A stretch of DNA of 64,000 bases from the NCBI GenBank assembly GCA_016786865.1, contig JAEUVE010000021.1:62001-126000 (forward strand), read 5' to 3'. Every line of letters starts with the position of its first letter. Positions within the stretch are counted from its first letter, which is position 1. This stretch comes from Sediminibacterium sp. Its GTDB lineage: Bacteria > Bacteroidota > Bacteroidia > Chitinophagales > Chitinophagaceae. The notes below the pieces were generated by a model. It had not been told where the DNA came from, made no database searches, and worked only from the letters and a program-made list of their open reading frames with translations. Made by a program: the position numbers and the translations under genes. This document shows, piece after piece, positions 38,909 to 48,464 of the stretch.

Positions 38909-40738
38909 CTATTTCACTTCCTGCATCTCCACGAGTTTTCGGTAGATACCGTTTTGGGCAAGCAGGCTGTCGTGTGTACCCCGTTCGGCAATTTCCCCTT
39001 TCTGTAGTACAATGATTTCATCTGCATGGCGGATGGTGCTCAGGCGGTGCGCAATTACAATGGAGGTACGGTTCTGCATCATATTGTTGATGGCATCCTG
39101 AACCAGTCTTTCACTTTCGGTATCGAGGGAAGAAGTGGCTTCGTCCAGGATCAGGATGGGCGGGTTTTTAAACACAGCCCTTGCAATGGTGAGGCGCTGG
39201 CGTTCACCGCCGCTGAGTTTGGATCCGCGGTCGCCGATATTGGTATCGAAACCATCGTCCTTTTGGCGGATAAAGTGGAGCGCATTGGCTACCGTTGCCG
39301 CTTTTTCAATGGAGGCTATATCCCGGTGGTCGCTGCCCAATGCAATATTGTTGGCGATGGTATCATTGAAGAGAATGGGCTCCTGTGTTACAATGCCCAT
39401 CAGAGCGCGTACACTGTTCAGCTGGTATGCTTTGATATTTACGCCGTCGATCAGGATTTCACCGGAGCTCACATCGTGAAAACGGGGAATCAGGTCGGCC
39501 AGGCTGCTCTTGCCGGCCCCGGAGGAGCCAACCAATGCAATGGTTTTTCCTTTCTCAATGGTCAGGTTAATATTTTTCAGGATGGGTACATCATCGTACG
39601 AGAAACAAACATTCCTGAACTCAATTCTATTTTCAAAACGGGTAATTTGTTTTGCATCGGGCAAATCGGTTACGGTCAATGGCGCCTGCAGAATTTCTTC
39701 AATCCGTTTAATGGCGGCGGTTCCCCGCTGCGAGTTGTAGAATGCTGTGGACAGGGATTTTGCCGGGTTGATGATCTGGGTAAAGATCAGGATATAACTG
39801 ATAAAGCTGTCGCCTTGTAATCCGGCTTCATGCCCCAGCACCAAACGCCCGCCAAACCAGAGAATACAGCTCAATACCATCACCCCCATGAATTCAGACA
39901 TGGGAGATGCCAGATCTCTGCGGAAGGTCATTTTGTTGCGGATATGGTTCAGCTTATCATTGGTGTTGAAGAAACGGTTGCGTAAAATGGTTTCTGCATT
40001 GAAGGCCTTGATGACCCGCAGCCCCCCCAGTGTTTCGTCCAGGATAGACATCAGGCTGCCCAGTTCCTCCGCTGATTCGGTGGATTGCTTTTTGAGGGAA
40101 CGGCTGATCCTGCCAATGATAAAACCGGTGAGGGGCAGTAAAACCAGCAGGAATAAAGACAGCAGCGGGCTGATATAAATGAGTACCCCTAAAATAATCA
40201 GGATCTGCATCGGGTCTTTGATGAGGCCTTCCAGCGTGCTCATGACGCTCCATTCAATTTCATTGGCATCGTTGCTCATCCGGCTGATGATATCGCCTTT
40301 TTTCTGCTCTGTAAAAAAACCAATCGGCAGTTCCAGGATTTTCGCGTAGAGGTCCGAGCGGAGTTTGGTCATTACATAGTTCCGCATGGGAGCCAGTACC
40401 CGGTAAGATAAATAGGTAAACAGGTTCTTGAGAAATATCGAAATGATAATTACCACACAAATCGTTCCCAGTGCATAGATGGCCCCTTTTTCCGCAATCA
40501 GGTTGTTGAAATAATATTTGAAGTAAACCGTCAGGTTTTTCAGGCCCTCCACCGAAAGGCTCATTTCCGGGCGGGCTATTTCTTCCCTTGATTCTGTGAA
40601 CAGCAATTTGAGGATGGGAGACAACATGGCCAAAGAAACCAGAGAAAACAGGATAGACAGCAGGTTGAAAATAAAATACAGTACAATATTCCTTTTCTGG
40701 TTGCTCAGGTAGAACAAAATCCGCTCAAATCGCTTCAT
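38909..40738 (-). CDS. msbA: MsbA-like ABC exporter
   Basis: Fused permease-ATPase half transporter (609 residues from the ATG at 40738; nine residues upstream are unlikely). Six transmembrane helices occupy about 10-330. The ATPase domain has Walker A VGSSGAGKSS, signature LSGGERQ, Walker B LILDEATSS and the switch His in IVIAHRLST. The family exports lipid A core or other lipids; MsbA is the best guess because of length and solitary position. It is divergent from rbfA. Confidence 0.87.
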   Translation of the reverse strand: MKRFERILFYLSNQKRNIVLYFIFNLLSILFSLVSLAMLSPILKLLFTESREEIARPEMSLSVEGLKNLTVYFKYYFNNLIAEKGAIYALGTICVVIIISIFLKNLFTYLSYRVLAPMRNYVMTKLRSDLYAKILELPIGFFTEQKKGDIISRMSNDANEIEWSVMSTLEGLIKDPMQILIILGVLIYISPLLSLFLLVLLPLTGFIIGRISRSLKKQSTESAEELGSLMSILDETLGGLRVIKAFNAETILRNRFFNTNDKLNHIRNKMTFRRDLASPMSEFMGVMVLSCILWFGGRLVLGHEAGLQGDSFISYILIFTQIINPAKSLSTAFYNSQRGTAAIKRIEEILQAPLTVTDLPDAKQITRFENRIEFRNVCFSYDDVPILKNINLTIEKGKTIALVGSSGAGKSSLADLIPRFHDVSSGEILIDGVNIKAYQLNSVRALMGIVTQEPILFNDTIANNIALGSDHRDIASIEKAATVANALHFIRQKDDGFDTNIGDRGSKLSGGERQRLTIARAVFKNPPILILDEATSSLDTESERLVQDAINNMMQNRTSIVIAHRLSTIRHADEIIVLQKGEIAERGTHDSLLAQNGIYRKLVEMQEVK

Positions 40739-40801
40739 AATGGAATTAAATGATGAAAACAGCACAAAGTAACTAATTTTACACCCAATAAAAGGGAGAA
40801 T

Positions 40802-41185
40802 ATGGAGGAAGGAAAACGCCAGCGCCAGGTCGCCGGAGCATTACAGGAACAATTCAATGAAGTATTTCGCCACCTCAATCTGACCATGATCGACGGCGGA
40901 ATGGTATCTATATCCAATGTAAAAGTTACACCAGACCTGCTGGAAGCCAGGGTATACCTGAGTTTGTTCCAGGTAAAGGATCCCAAGGCCACGATGAAAC
41001 TCATCGAATCCAGGGCCTGGGAAATCAAGAAAGAACTGGCCGACAGAATGAAGCACCAGCTGCGCCGTATTCCGGTGATTCATTTTTATAATGATGATAC
41101 CCTCGATTATGTATTTAAAATGGAAGAAATCCTGAAGAACCTGCACACCACGCCGGAGGAACCTCGTAAGGAGCAGGAGGATTAG
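40802..41185 (+). CDS. rbfA: Ribosome-binding factor A
   Basis: Small KH-domain protein (127 residues) aiding 16S rRNA 5' processing and 30S maturation, including cold adaptation. The core from residue 5 (KRQRQVAGALQEQFNEVFRHL) through LLEARVYLSLF to the C-terminal helices matches the family, including RIPVIHFYNDDTLDY. A short acidic tail (TTPEEPRKEQED) follows. The gene is 22 bases upstream of the LolC/E-like permease and probably co-transcribed. Confidence 0.95.
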   Translation: MEEGKRQRQVAGALQEQFNEVFRHLNLTMIDGGMVSISNVKVTPDLLEARVYLSLFQVKDPKATMKLIESRAWEIKKELADRMKHQLRRIPVIHFYNDDTLDYVFKMEEILKNLHTTPEEPRKEQED

Positions 41186-41207
41186 TGCTTTATTCTTAAA
41201 TTCATAC

Positions 41208-42419
41208 ATGAACCTTTTATTCGCCTGGCGATATTTCCGTTCAAAAAAGTCTACCAACGCCATCAATATTATTGCATGGATTGCGGTTACCGCTATTGCG
41301 GTGGGAACAGCAGCCCTGATCATTATATTGAGTGTGTTCAATGGGTTCGAAGAGCTGGTCAAGAGCATGTACGGCGATTTTTACGCTTCCGTGAAAGTTA
41401 TGCCCGCAAAGGCCAAGACTTTTCAGATCAGCGATGCCCAGGTAAAGCAGATCAGGGCCTTGCAGGGAGTGAAGGCCTTCAGTTTTATCGCAGAAGAAAA
41501 GGCCCTGCTGATGGGCAATTATCAAGCCATCGTTACCGTAAAAGGGGTGGAATCGCATTACAACCTGGTGAATCCGGTAGGGCAGTATGTGGTGCGGGGC
41601 AGGTTTGAACTGGGCACAAAAGATGAGCCCGCAGTAGTGGTGGGTGCAGGCATCGAAAATGCAGCAGGGGTAGATGTAACAAGGGCTGCGGTACCACTGG
41701 TATTGTATGTTCCCAACCGAGAAGCCGGTTCCTTTCAATCCACAGACGGGCTGAATTCCTTTCCGGTCCATCCGGCAGGATCTTTTGTAATTCAACAGGA
41801 TTTCGACAATAAATATGTGTTTACCAACCTGGAATTCCTGAAATATATGCTCAATATGCAACCCGGTGAGTTCAGCGCCATTGAGCTGAATACAACGGCT
41901 GCTGCAGAAAAATCGGTACAAAAAGCGCTTCAGCAAATTATGGGTGCCAACTGCAAAGTTCTTACCCGGTATGAGCAGAACCAATCGCTCTATGCGGTCA
42001 TGCAGGTAGAGAAATGGGTGATTTACGGCATTCTTTCTCTGATACTGGTGGTAGCGGCATTTAATATGATCGGGGCGCTCTCCATGCTGGTACTGGAAAA
42101 GCAAAAAGACATTGCCGTATTGATGGCCATGGGGGCAGATGATCTACGGATCCATCGCATTTTCCTGCTCGAAGGCATGCTGCTGGCTGCAATCGGAACC
42201 AGCATCGGCTTGTTGCTGGCAGGCACGATCTGCTGGCTGCAGGACAGGTTTCACCTCATCAAGCTGGGCGGCTCCACATTTATCATTGATTACTATCCGG
42301 TAAAATCGGCATTTACAGACTACCTGTTGGTGGTTTCAACAGTGGCGCTGATTGCCTATGGAGCAGCATGGGTTACCTCCCGCAGAGCGGCGGCAAAAAC
42401 CTATTCCTTAAGAAGTTAG
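41208..42419 (+). CDS. LolC/LolE-like ABC transporter permease
   Basis: FtsX-type permease of 403 residues. One N-terminal transmembrane helix (about 22-46) is followed by a large periplasmic MacB-like domain (about 50-265), then three helices (about 275-300, 320-345, 370-390). This is the layout of lipoprotein-releasing LolC/E, which extract lipoproteins from the inner membrane with LolD. The ATPase is not adjacent. The C-terminal helix end TSRRAAAKTYSLRS is typical of the family. Cargo assignment to lipoproteins is inference. Confidence 0.85.
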   Translation: MNLLFAWRYFRSKKSTNAINIIAWIAVTAIAVGTAALIIILSVFNGFEELVKSMYGDFYASVKVMPAKAKTFQISDAQVKQIRALQGVKAFSFIAEEKALLMGNYQAIVTVKGVESHYNLVNPVGQYVVRGRFELGTKDEPAVVVGAGIENAAGVDVTRAAVPLVLYVPNREAGSFQSTDGLNSFPVHPAGSFVIQQDFDNKYVFTNLEFLKYMLNMQPGEFSAIELNTTAAAEKSVQKALQQIMGANCKVLTRYEQNQSLYAVMQVEKWVIYGILSLILVVAAFNMIGALSMLVLEKQKDIAVLMAMGADDLRIHRIFLLEGMLLAAIGTSIGLLLAGTICWLQDRFHLIKLGGSTFIIDYYPVKSAFTDYLLVVSTVALIAYGAAWVTSRRAAAKTYSLRS

Positions 42420-42429
42420 GAGAAATGAA

Positions 42430-43272
42430 TTAATAGTCGCCGAGGGTTTCAGGCAATTGAGCCAGCGCTTTGGCCAGTTGCTCGTCGTTCGGAGCAATGC
42501 CATGCCATTCGTGGCTGCCTTCCATGAAATCCACGCCCTTGCCCATTTCTGTTTTCATCAGAATGCAGATGGGTTTGCCCTGACCGGTCATAGACTTGGC
42601 TTTGTCCAGTGTGGCAACAATCTGTTCCATATCGTTTCCGTCCATTTCCAGAACGGCCCAGTTAAAGGCTTCGAATTTGGCGCGAAGGCTGTTCAGGTTC
42701 AGTACTTTGCTGGTAGGACCGTCAATTTGCTGACCGTTCACATCTATGGCGGCAATCAGGTTGTCTACTTTATTGTGTGCAGCAAAAAGCACCGCTTCCC
42801 ATATCTGACCTTCCTGCAGTTCTCCATCTCCGTGCAGCGAGAAAGACAGGTGCGGATCGTTGTTGAGTTTTTTGGTAAGGGCTGCACCAACCGCAACGCT
42901 CAGTCCCTGGCCAAGAGAGCCGCTGGCAATTCTTACGCCGGGAAGGTGTTCGTGGGTGGTAGGGTGTCCCTGAAGACGGGTATTCAGCTTTCTGAAAGTA
43001 GCCAGTTCTTTTACATCAAAATAACCTGCACGAGCCAAAACGGAGTACAACAATGGCGAAACATGTCCGTTGGATAAGAAAAACAGGTCTTCCTGTTTAC
43101 CGTCCATGGAAAAATCGGTATTGTGCTTCATTGCATGAAAATACAATGCAGTAACATAGTCTGCGCAGCCCAGAGAACCGCCCGGGTGGCCACTTTGTAC
43201 TGCGTGAACCATTCTAACGATGTCTCTGCGGACTTGACTGGATATGTTTTTCAGATCGGTAATGCTTGCCAT
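42430..43272 (-). CDS. Transketolase, N-terminal (TPP-binding) subunit
   Basis: Half-transketolase of 280 residues from the ATG at 43272; the upstream 40 codons are hydrophobic and unlike the family. It carries SGHPGGSLGCAD near 28, LSNGHVSPLLYS, and the thiamine pyrophosphate motif GDGELQEGQIWEA ... DVNGQQIDG. It would act with a C-terminal subunit (pyrimidine-binding and C domains), which is not encoded on either side here. Together they transfer two-carbon units in the pentose phosphate pathway. It converges with the permease gene (10 bases between stops). Confidence 0.92.
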   Translation of the reverse strand: MASITDLKNISSQVRRDIVRMVHAVQSGHPGGSLGCADYVTALYFHAMKHNTDFSMDGKQEDLFFLSNGHVSPLLYSVLARAGYFDVKELATFRKLNTRLQGHPTTHEHLPGVRIASGSLGQGLSVAVGAALTKKLNNDPHLSFSLHGDGELQEGQIWEAVLFAAHNKVDNLIAAIDVNGQQIDGPTSKVLNLNSLRAKFEAFNWAVLEMDGNDMEQIVATLDKAKSMTGQGKPICILMKTEMGKGVDFMEGSHEWHGIAPNDEQLAKALAQLPETLGDY

Positions 43273-43471
43273 AATTCGGATGATTTCTAAAATGTGCTGC
43301 GAAGATAAAAGCAAAAGCGCAGAAAACAGAGGAAACTTAAGGTTGCATGACCACTTAAAATTAAGGTAACACACTTCAGGCATCCATTTCAATAAAAAAA
43401 CCTATTTTGCAGCTCCCCCAATCCTTTACAGTCCCATTTCCTATAAAGACCAGGTATTCTAAAACAAACGA

Positions 43472-44633
43472 ATGGAGAACATTCTACTTGGGGCTATTAT
43501 AGCATTTACGATCACTTTTTATGCCATCCCGGTCATCATTCAGGTTTCCAATATGAAGAAACTGTTCGACCTGCCGGAAGCGCGTAAAATTCATGCCAAT
43601 CCGATTCCATCACTTGGGGGATTGGGCATTTTTGCCGGCTTTACGGTGGGATTATTGCTAATGGTAAACCTGAAAGACCCGGAAGCAACCAATACATTTC
43701 AGTTTTACCTTACTTCTTTTCTGGTGATATTTTTCTTTGGTATAAAAGATGATATACTTATTCTGACGCCATTTAAGAAATTGCTGGGCCAGATGGCCGT
43801 AGCTGCCATTCTTATTTTTAAAGCGAACCTGGTAATCACGGATATGCAGGGGTTTCTGGGGATCGGGCAGATCGACCACACTATGGGGGTATGTCTTTCT
43901 TTCTTTACCATTACCGTTATTGTAAATGCATTTAACCTGATCGACGGTATTGATGGTCTGGCAGGAAGTGTGGGGATTGTAACAGCTTCCTTCTTTGCTT
44001 TTTTTGCCCTGATGAGCGGAGATCATTATTATGCCCTGTTCGGCTTTACTTTTTCCGCTGCCCTGGCAGCTTTCCTGATTTATAATTATTCACCGGCCCG
44101 GATTTTTATGGGAGATACCGGTGCCATGCTCATTGGGGTGGTGAATGCCATTCTGGTAATCCATTTTATTAATACGGCAGAAAATACTGGTATTCTGCCG
44201 GTACTGGCTTCTCCTGCCATGGGCTTTGGGGTATTGCTGATTTCCTTTGATGGATACCCTTCGGGTCTTTGCCATAAGAATTCTCCACGGCCGTTCCCCT
44301 TTTTCTCCCGACCGGAATCACGTACATCACCTGTTGCTCGATAAGGGGCTGAGTCACATGCAGGTAACCATTGCCATTTCCATTGCATCCATTGTATTTC
44401 TGGTATTATCTTATCTCTGCCTTCCACTGGGTACTACCAAAGTGATCTTTTTACAGATGATTACTTTTTTTGCCGTGGTATCGCTGCTGAAGATGAGCCG
44501 GCCCAAAATACAGTCCTTCAAAGTAATCAAGGGTGAGCGTTTGGAAGAGGAACGTTTCAATATGTTACAGAAAGGATTTTATCAGTTCAAACCCTACCGT
44601 TCCAGCCAGGCCAAAGCTGCGGATCACGATTAG
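43472..44633 (+). pseudogene. WecA/MraY-type glycosyl-1-phosphate transferase, interrupted by one-base frameshift
   Basis: Undecaprenyl-phosphate sugar-1-phosphate transferase of family GT4 (WecA/TagO/RfbP-like), starting lipid-linked glycan assembly at the inner membrane. Frame 1 (43472-44344) covers 258 residues in family register, with DDILILTPFKK, NAFNLIDGIDGLAGS and ARIFMGDTGAML; it then derails. From about 44249 frame 3 continues with DTLRVFAIRILHG, DRNHVHHLLL and about 100 more residues to the stop at 44631-44633. Removing one T from the TTT at 44246-44248 restores ISLMDTLRVF. The span of 1162 bases is 3n+1, and the joined protein would have about 386 residues, normal for the family. 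Sequencing error or a genuine frameshift are both possible. Confidence 0.8.
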
Positions 44634-44725
44634 GGAGTCCTGCGCACTCGCCGGACTGCTGCAATTTGTTTGTGGCAGAATTTTCAAATGATTTACTAAT
44701 TTAGCGGCACTTTAATAGGGGTAAT

Positions 44726-45289
44726 ATGACCGAAGATTTGAATTTGATATTAGAAGATGCTAAAGACAGTATGCAGAAAGGTATTCAGCATCTGGAAGCC
44801 GAATTGGTGAAAATCCGTGCAGGAAAAGCAAGTCCATCCATGCTGGAAGGACTAACTGTGGAATATTACGGAGCGCCAACACCCATCAGTCAGGTAGCAA
44901 ATATCACTGTACTGGATGCAAGAACCATCAGCATTCAGCCCTGGGAAAAAAATATGGTACAGGCCATAGAACGTTCTATCATGGCCGCTAATATAGGTGT
45001 TACACCGCAGAACGATGGTGTACAGATTCGCTTATTCATGCCACCACTCACCGAAGAACGCAGAAGAGAGCTGGTTAAAAAAGCAAGCGGTGAGGGCGAG
45101 CATTCCAAAATTGCCATCAGAAATATCCGCAGAGATGCAATTGAGCAGGTGAAGAAACTTCAGAAAGATGGCCTGAGCGAAGATGCTGCAAAAGATGCAG
45201 AGAAAGAGATTCAGGAGGTAACCGATAAATTCATTCTGCTGGTAGACAAGCACCTGGCTGCCAAGGAAAAGGAAATGATGTCGGTGTAA
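44726..45289 (+). CDS. frr: Ribosome recycling factor
   Basis: Splits 70S ribosomes with EF-G after termination. It has 187 residues, exactly the family size. Domain I helices frame the small domain II (about 30-105); KIRAGKASPSMLEGLTVEYYG and LTEERRRELVKKA are signatures. The usual upstream partner pyrH is absent; the gene is preceded by the frameshifted WecA-like gene (92-base gap) and converges with an EamA transporter. Confidence 0.96.
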   Translation: MTEDLNLILEDAKDSMQKGIQHLEAELVKIRAGKASPSMLEGLTVEYYGAPTPISQVANITVLDARTISIQPWEKNMVQAIERSIMAANIGVTPQNDGVQIRLFMPPLTEERRRELVKKASGEGEHSKIAIRNIRRDAIEQVKKLQKDGLSEDAAKDAEKEIQEVTDKFILLVDKHLAAKEKEMMSV

Positions 45290-46156
45290 TTATTTCTTAT
45301 TCACCAGATACACCCCTCCCAGTATTACGGTAAGGCATAAAACCTGCTGAACATTTACCTGTTCACCATGCCATATGCCCCAACCGATCGCTACAAAGGG
45401 TATTCCATAAGTTACCGTAGAAGCAAACAGGGTACCTGCCCGTTTTACCAACATGTAAAACAGGGTAGAGGCTGCCGCTGTTCCGAAAATACCCAGCACC
45501 GAAGCGGCGATGGTAGAACGGATATATGCTGTATTGCCCAGTGGCAGGTGAAAATAGCCGGTGAAATAAAGGATCAGCAAACAGGGAATGATCAGGAATA
45601 CAAAGGCCATGGAAGCAATTTCCAGAGAGCCAACGCCGTGCAGATATCTGCCCACTACGTTCACATTGATGCCATAAAACAGCGTAGCCAGTAATACTAG
45701 CAAAGCATAACCAAAGTAAGCCAGACTGATATTGCTTCCTGCGGCCACCAGCAAACAAAGTCCGATGAATCCGATGAGCATGCCCAAAAACTGCTGCATG
45801 TTGATTCTGAGTTGAAAAAATGCAATCCCGGTAATGATCACAAACAGAGGGGTGAGTGCATTGAGAATACCTGCAAGTGCACTGTCTATTTTGGTTTCGG
45901 CAATACAAAACAGATAGGCAGGAAAAAAACTGCCGAGCAATCCCGATAAGATCACAAGTATTCTTTTGGAAGCAGGAATGCGTTGGTAGGCTTTCAGTGC
46001 AAAAGGCAACAATACAACACCGGAGCTGATCAGTCGGATTGAAGCAACCTGATAAGGACTAAGGGTTTCCATTCCACTCTTCATCAGAATAAAAGAACTG
46101 CCCCAAATCAAACAAAGGCTTAAGAAAATAAGCCAGTTCACGAATTTACCACCCAC
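45290..46156 (-). CDS. EamA/DMT-family transporter
   Basis: Ten-helix drug/metabolite transporter of 288 residues with two EamA repeats (about 10-135 and 150-285). The first opens LCLIWGSSFILMKSGMETL and the second has PFVAIGWGIWHGE. Substrate unknown. The start is a GTG (46154-46156), the only initiator that fits the first helix. The stop abuts the frr stop (convergent, no gap). Confidence 0.85.
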   Translation of the reverse strand: MGGKFVNWLIFLSLCLIWGSSFILMKSGMETLSPYQVASIRLISSGVVLLPFALKAYQRIPASKRILVILSGLLGSFFPAYLFCIAETKIDSALAGILNALTPLFVIITGIAFFQLRINMQQFLGMLIGFIGLCLLVAAGSNISLAYFGYALLVLLATLFYGINVNVVGRYLHGVGSLEIASMAFVFLIIPCLLILYFTGYFHLPLGNTAYIRSTIAASVLGIFGTAAASTLFYMLVKRAGTLFASTVTYGIPFVAIGWGIWHGEQVNVQQVLCLTVILGGVYLVNKK

Positions 46157-46225
46157 AGGAAATATTTCTCCAAAGATGCATTTTTTTAAGCGGGTAAATG
46201 AATACTTTTAGGTAAACCCGCTGCC

Positions 46226-46972
46226 ATGCCTGTTGTTAACCTGAATAAAATCAGCACCCGAGCTCCCGGAGGATGGAACAAGGAAAAAACCAGGGCCAAA
46301 ACAGCCGTATTGCTGGAGGAACTGGGAGAGTTGCAGAATCTCCTCTTTGCAGAAGCAAAACATGCCGTGCTGGTGGTGATACAGGGAATGGATGCCAGCG
46401 GAAAAGACGGCCTGATCAGAAATGTGTTTGGCAAGCTGAATCCACAGGGCGTGCAGGTGGAATCCTTCAAAGTGCCAACACCCGAAGAAAGTTCGCACGA
46501 TTTTTTGTGGAGAATTCATCAGCATACCCCTGCCCGGGGAATGATCCAGCTGTTCAACCGGTCGCATTACGAGGATATTGTGGTAACCCGGGTACACAAA
46601 TGGTGCGACGATAAGCTGGCAGTTGCAAGAATGAAAGCCATCAACGATTTCGAGGACCTGCTGGTGAAACACAACAATACCCGGATCCTGAAATTTTACC
46701 TGCATGTATCTCCTGAAGAACAGCGACAGCGGCTGGAAGAACGAATCAAGATGCCGGGCAAGCAGTGGAAGTACAATGAAAAAGACTTTGAAGAGGCGAG
46801 GCTTTGGAAGGATTATATGAAAGCCTATACCGACTGTTTCAATAAATGCAGTCAGCAACCCTGGACCATTGTGCCATCCGATCAGAACTGGTACAAGGAG
46901 TACCTGGTTGCTGCGCAGTTGCACGAGGTACTGACCAGTCTGAACATGCGCTATCCGGGTTTAAAGAAATAA
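46226..46972 (+). CDS. Polyphosphate kinase 2 family protein
   Basis: PPK2 family: phosphoryl transfer between polyphosphate and nucleoside phosphates. It has 248 residues, one domain. Walker A is GMDASGKDG (54-62), the Walker B-like region NRSHYEDIVVTRVH follows, and the lid module contains ERIKMPGKQWKYN. Single-domain class III-like members phosphorylate NMPs or NDPs; class not decidable by eye. A hairpin AGCGGGT / ACCCGCT (46189-46222) ends 3 bases before the ATG and may affect translation. It is divergent from the EamA gene. A CHAD protein, a family that binds the same polymer, is encoded at 7057-7875. Confidence 0.88.
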   Translation: MPVVNLNKISTRAPGGWNKEKTRAKTAVLLEELGELQNLLFAEAKHAVLVVIQGMDASGKDGLIRNVFGKLNPQGVQVESFKVPTPEESSHDFLWRIHQHTPARGMIQLFNRSHYEDIVVTRVHKWCDDKLAVARMKAINDFEDLLVKHNNTRILKFYLHVSPEEQRQRLEERIKMPGKQWKYNEKDFEEARLWKDYMKAYTDCFNKCSQQPWTIVPSDQNWYKEYLVAAQLHEVLTSLNMRYPGLKK

Positions 46973-46999
46973 GTCTATTTTTCACCAAAAATTCAACAT

Positions 47000-47431
47000 A
47001 TGGGAATGTTAAAAGAATTCAAGGCCTTTGCCGTTCGGGGAAACCTGGTAGACACCGCCGTAGCTTTTGTAATGGGGGTATCTTTTGGGAAAATTGTTTC
47101 CTCTTTTGTAGACGGCATGGTGATGCCACTGGTAGGAATGCTTACCGGCGGAGTGGATTTTAACGATAAAAAGCTGGTTTTGCAGGAAGCGGTTGCTGCT
47201 GTAAAAGATGCTTCTGGTGCGGTGGTTACCCAGGAAATCACCGAAGTATCTGTGAAATACGGCACATTTGTTACCAACCTGATCGATTTCATTATTGTGG
47301 CATTTGCCGTTTTTCTGGTCATCAAGGCCATCAATAAGCTTAAAAAAGCCGAGGAACCGGCTCCGGAGCCTAAGGGACCTTCCAGTACGGATGCCCTGCT
47401 GATGGAAATCAGGGATGCCCTTAAAAAATAA
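47000..47431 (+). CDS. mscL: Large-conductance mechanosensitive channel
   Basis: Homopentameric channel releasing solutes on osmotic downshock. It has 143 residues. TM1 is about 15-45 (NLVDTAVAFVMGVSFGKIVSSFVDGMVMPLVG, family-typical), a periplasmic loop follows (about 46-92), TM2 is about 93-113 (FIIVAFAVFLVIKAIN), and a cytoplasmic helix ends ALLMEIRDALKK. It lies 27 bases after the PPK2 gene and is followed by a terminator. Confidence 0.95.
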   Translation: MGMLKEFKAFAVRGNLVDTAVAFVMGVSFGKIVSSFVDGMVMPLVGMLTGGVDFNDKKLVLQEAVAAVKDASGAVVTQEITEVSVKYGTFVTNLIDFIIVAFAVFLVIKAINKLKKAEEPAPEPKGPSSTDALLMEIRDALKK

Positions 47432-47483
47432 ATCCTGCGGGGTTTGCTGCGCCGGCCAGCCCCGGCGTGGATAACTATTTCCT

Positions 47484-47510
47484 GAAACAGGCTTTTTTAG
47501 AGCCTGTTTC
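47484..47510 (+). terminator. Terminator downstream of mscL
   Basis: Stem GAAACAGGCT / AGCCTGTTTC with a 7-base loop, followed by TGTTTCTTTG. It lies 52 bases after the mscL stop, ahead of scpA. Confidence 0.75.
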
Positions 47511-47541
47511 TGTTTCTTTGTAGCAATCAACGAGCAGTGCA

Positions 47542-48417
47542 GTGAGTACAGTTAACTATCAGATTAAACTCGAGCAGTTTGAGGGGCCATTCGACCTCCT
47601 GCTGTTCTTTATTGAAAGGGACGAGCTGGATATTTACAATATTCCAATCACCAAAATCATCAACGATTTTCTGGATTTTATTCATAGTTCGGAAAAGCTG
47701 AATATTGAGCTCAGCAGTGAGTTCATTCTTTTTGTTTCTACCCTGATGCGCATCAAGGCAAGGTTGTTGCTGCCGCGCAAGGAAGTAGATGCAGCCGGTA
47801 ATGAAATAGATCCAAGACAGGAACTGATCGATAAAATCCTGGAGTACAAAAAATTCAAGGAAGCAGCGGTACAGATGGCCGAAATGGAAGCCATGCGGAT
47901 GCTGATGGTGAAGCGGGGCAACCTGCAGAAGGAAATCGCGGAAATTGGAGAGGAAGCTTCGGAAGGAACAGAAATACAGAACATCACTTTGTTCAAGCTG
48001 ATGAAGGCTTTCGAAAAAGTGATGCAGCGGGTACACGACCGTCAAAACAAGCCGGTACATACTGTAGTGCGGTACAACTATACGATGGAAGGAAGCCGGG
48101 ATTATATGCTCGACTTTATTTCGAAGGAAAAAACAGTGCCGTTCGAAAAAATATTTGAACAGTGTGAAGACCGCATCCACGCCCTGTTCTTCTTTCTTTC
48201 CCTGCTGGAACTGTCTCAGCAACGCTACATGAAGCTGCTGGTAGGCCAGGGTATGAACAATTTCATTGTAGAGTGGAATGAAAACCGTGAGGCGGAAATT
48301 GCGGAAGAAGGTATTCCGGATGAAATCAATTTTGAAGCGGCTCCGGAATCGGGTGAATCAACAGAAGAAGGTGGATTTTTGGAAGAAGACGATACTGCAG
48401 ATAACAACGAATCATAA
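47542..48417 (+). CDS. scpA: Segregation and condensation protein A (kleisin)
   Basis: Kleisin subunit bridging the SMC dimer in chromosome condensation. It has 291 residues starting at GTG (47542); the family N-terminus YQIKLEQFEGPFDLLLFFIERDELDIYNIPI follows at once. The winged-helix C-terminus is about 170-235. After about 245 a strongly acidic tail rich in Glu, Asp and Ser is added. ScpB is not adjacent. Confidence 0.93.
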   Translation: MSTVNYQIKLEQFEGPFDLLLFFIERDELDIYNIPITKIINDFLDFIHSSEKLNIELSSEFILFVSTLMRIKARLLLPRKEVDAAGNEIDPRQELIDKILEYKKFKEAAVQMAEMEAMRMLMVKRGNLQKEIAEIGEEASEGTEIQNITLFKLMKAFEKVMQRVHDRQNKPVHTVVRYNYTMEGSRDYMLDFISKEKTVPFEKIFEQCEDRIHALFFFLSLLELSQQRYMKLLVGQGMNNFIVEWNENREAEIAEEGIPDEINFEAAPESGESTEEGGFLEEDDTADNNES

Positions 48418-48446
48418 AAAAGCCCCGGTAAATTGCCGGGGCTTTT
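48418..48446. terminator. Bidirectional terminator between scpA and dxs
   Basis: AAAAGCCCCGG / CCGGGGCTTTT with a 7-base loop between two converging genes, T-runs on both strands. Confidence 0.88.
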
Positions 48447-48464
48447 GGTTGGTACAAATTCCGG

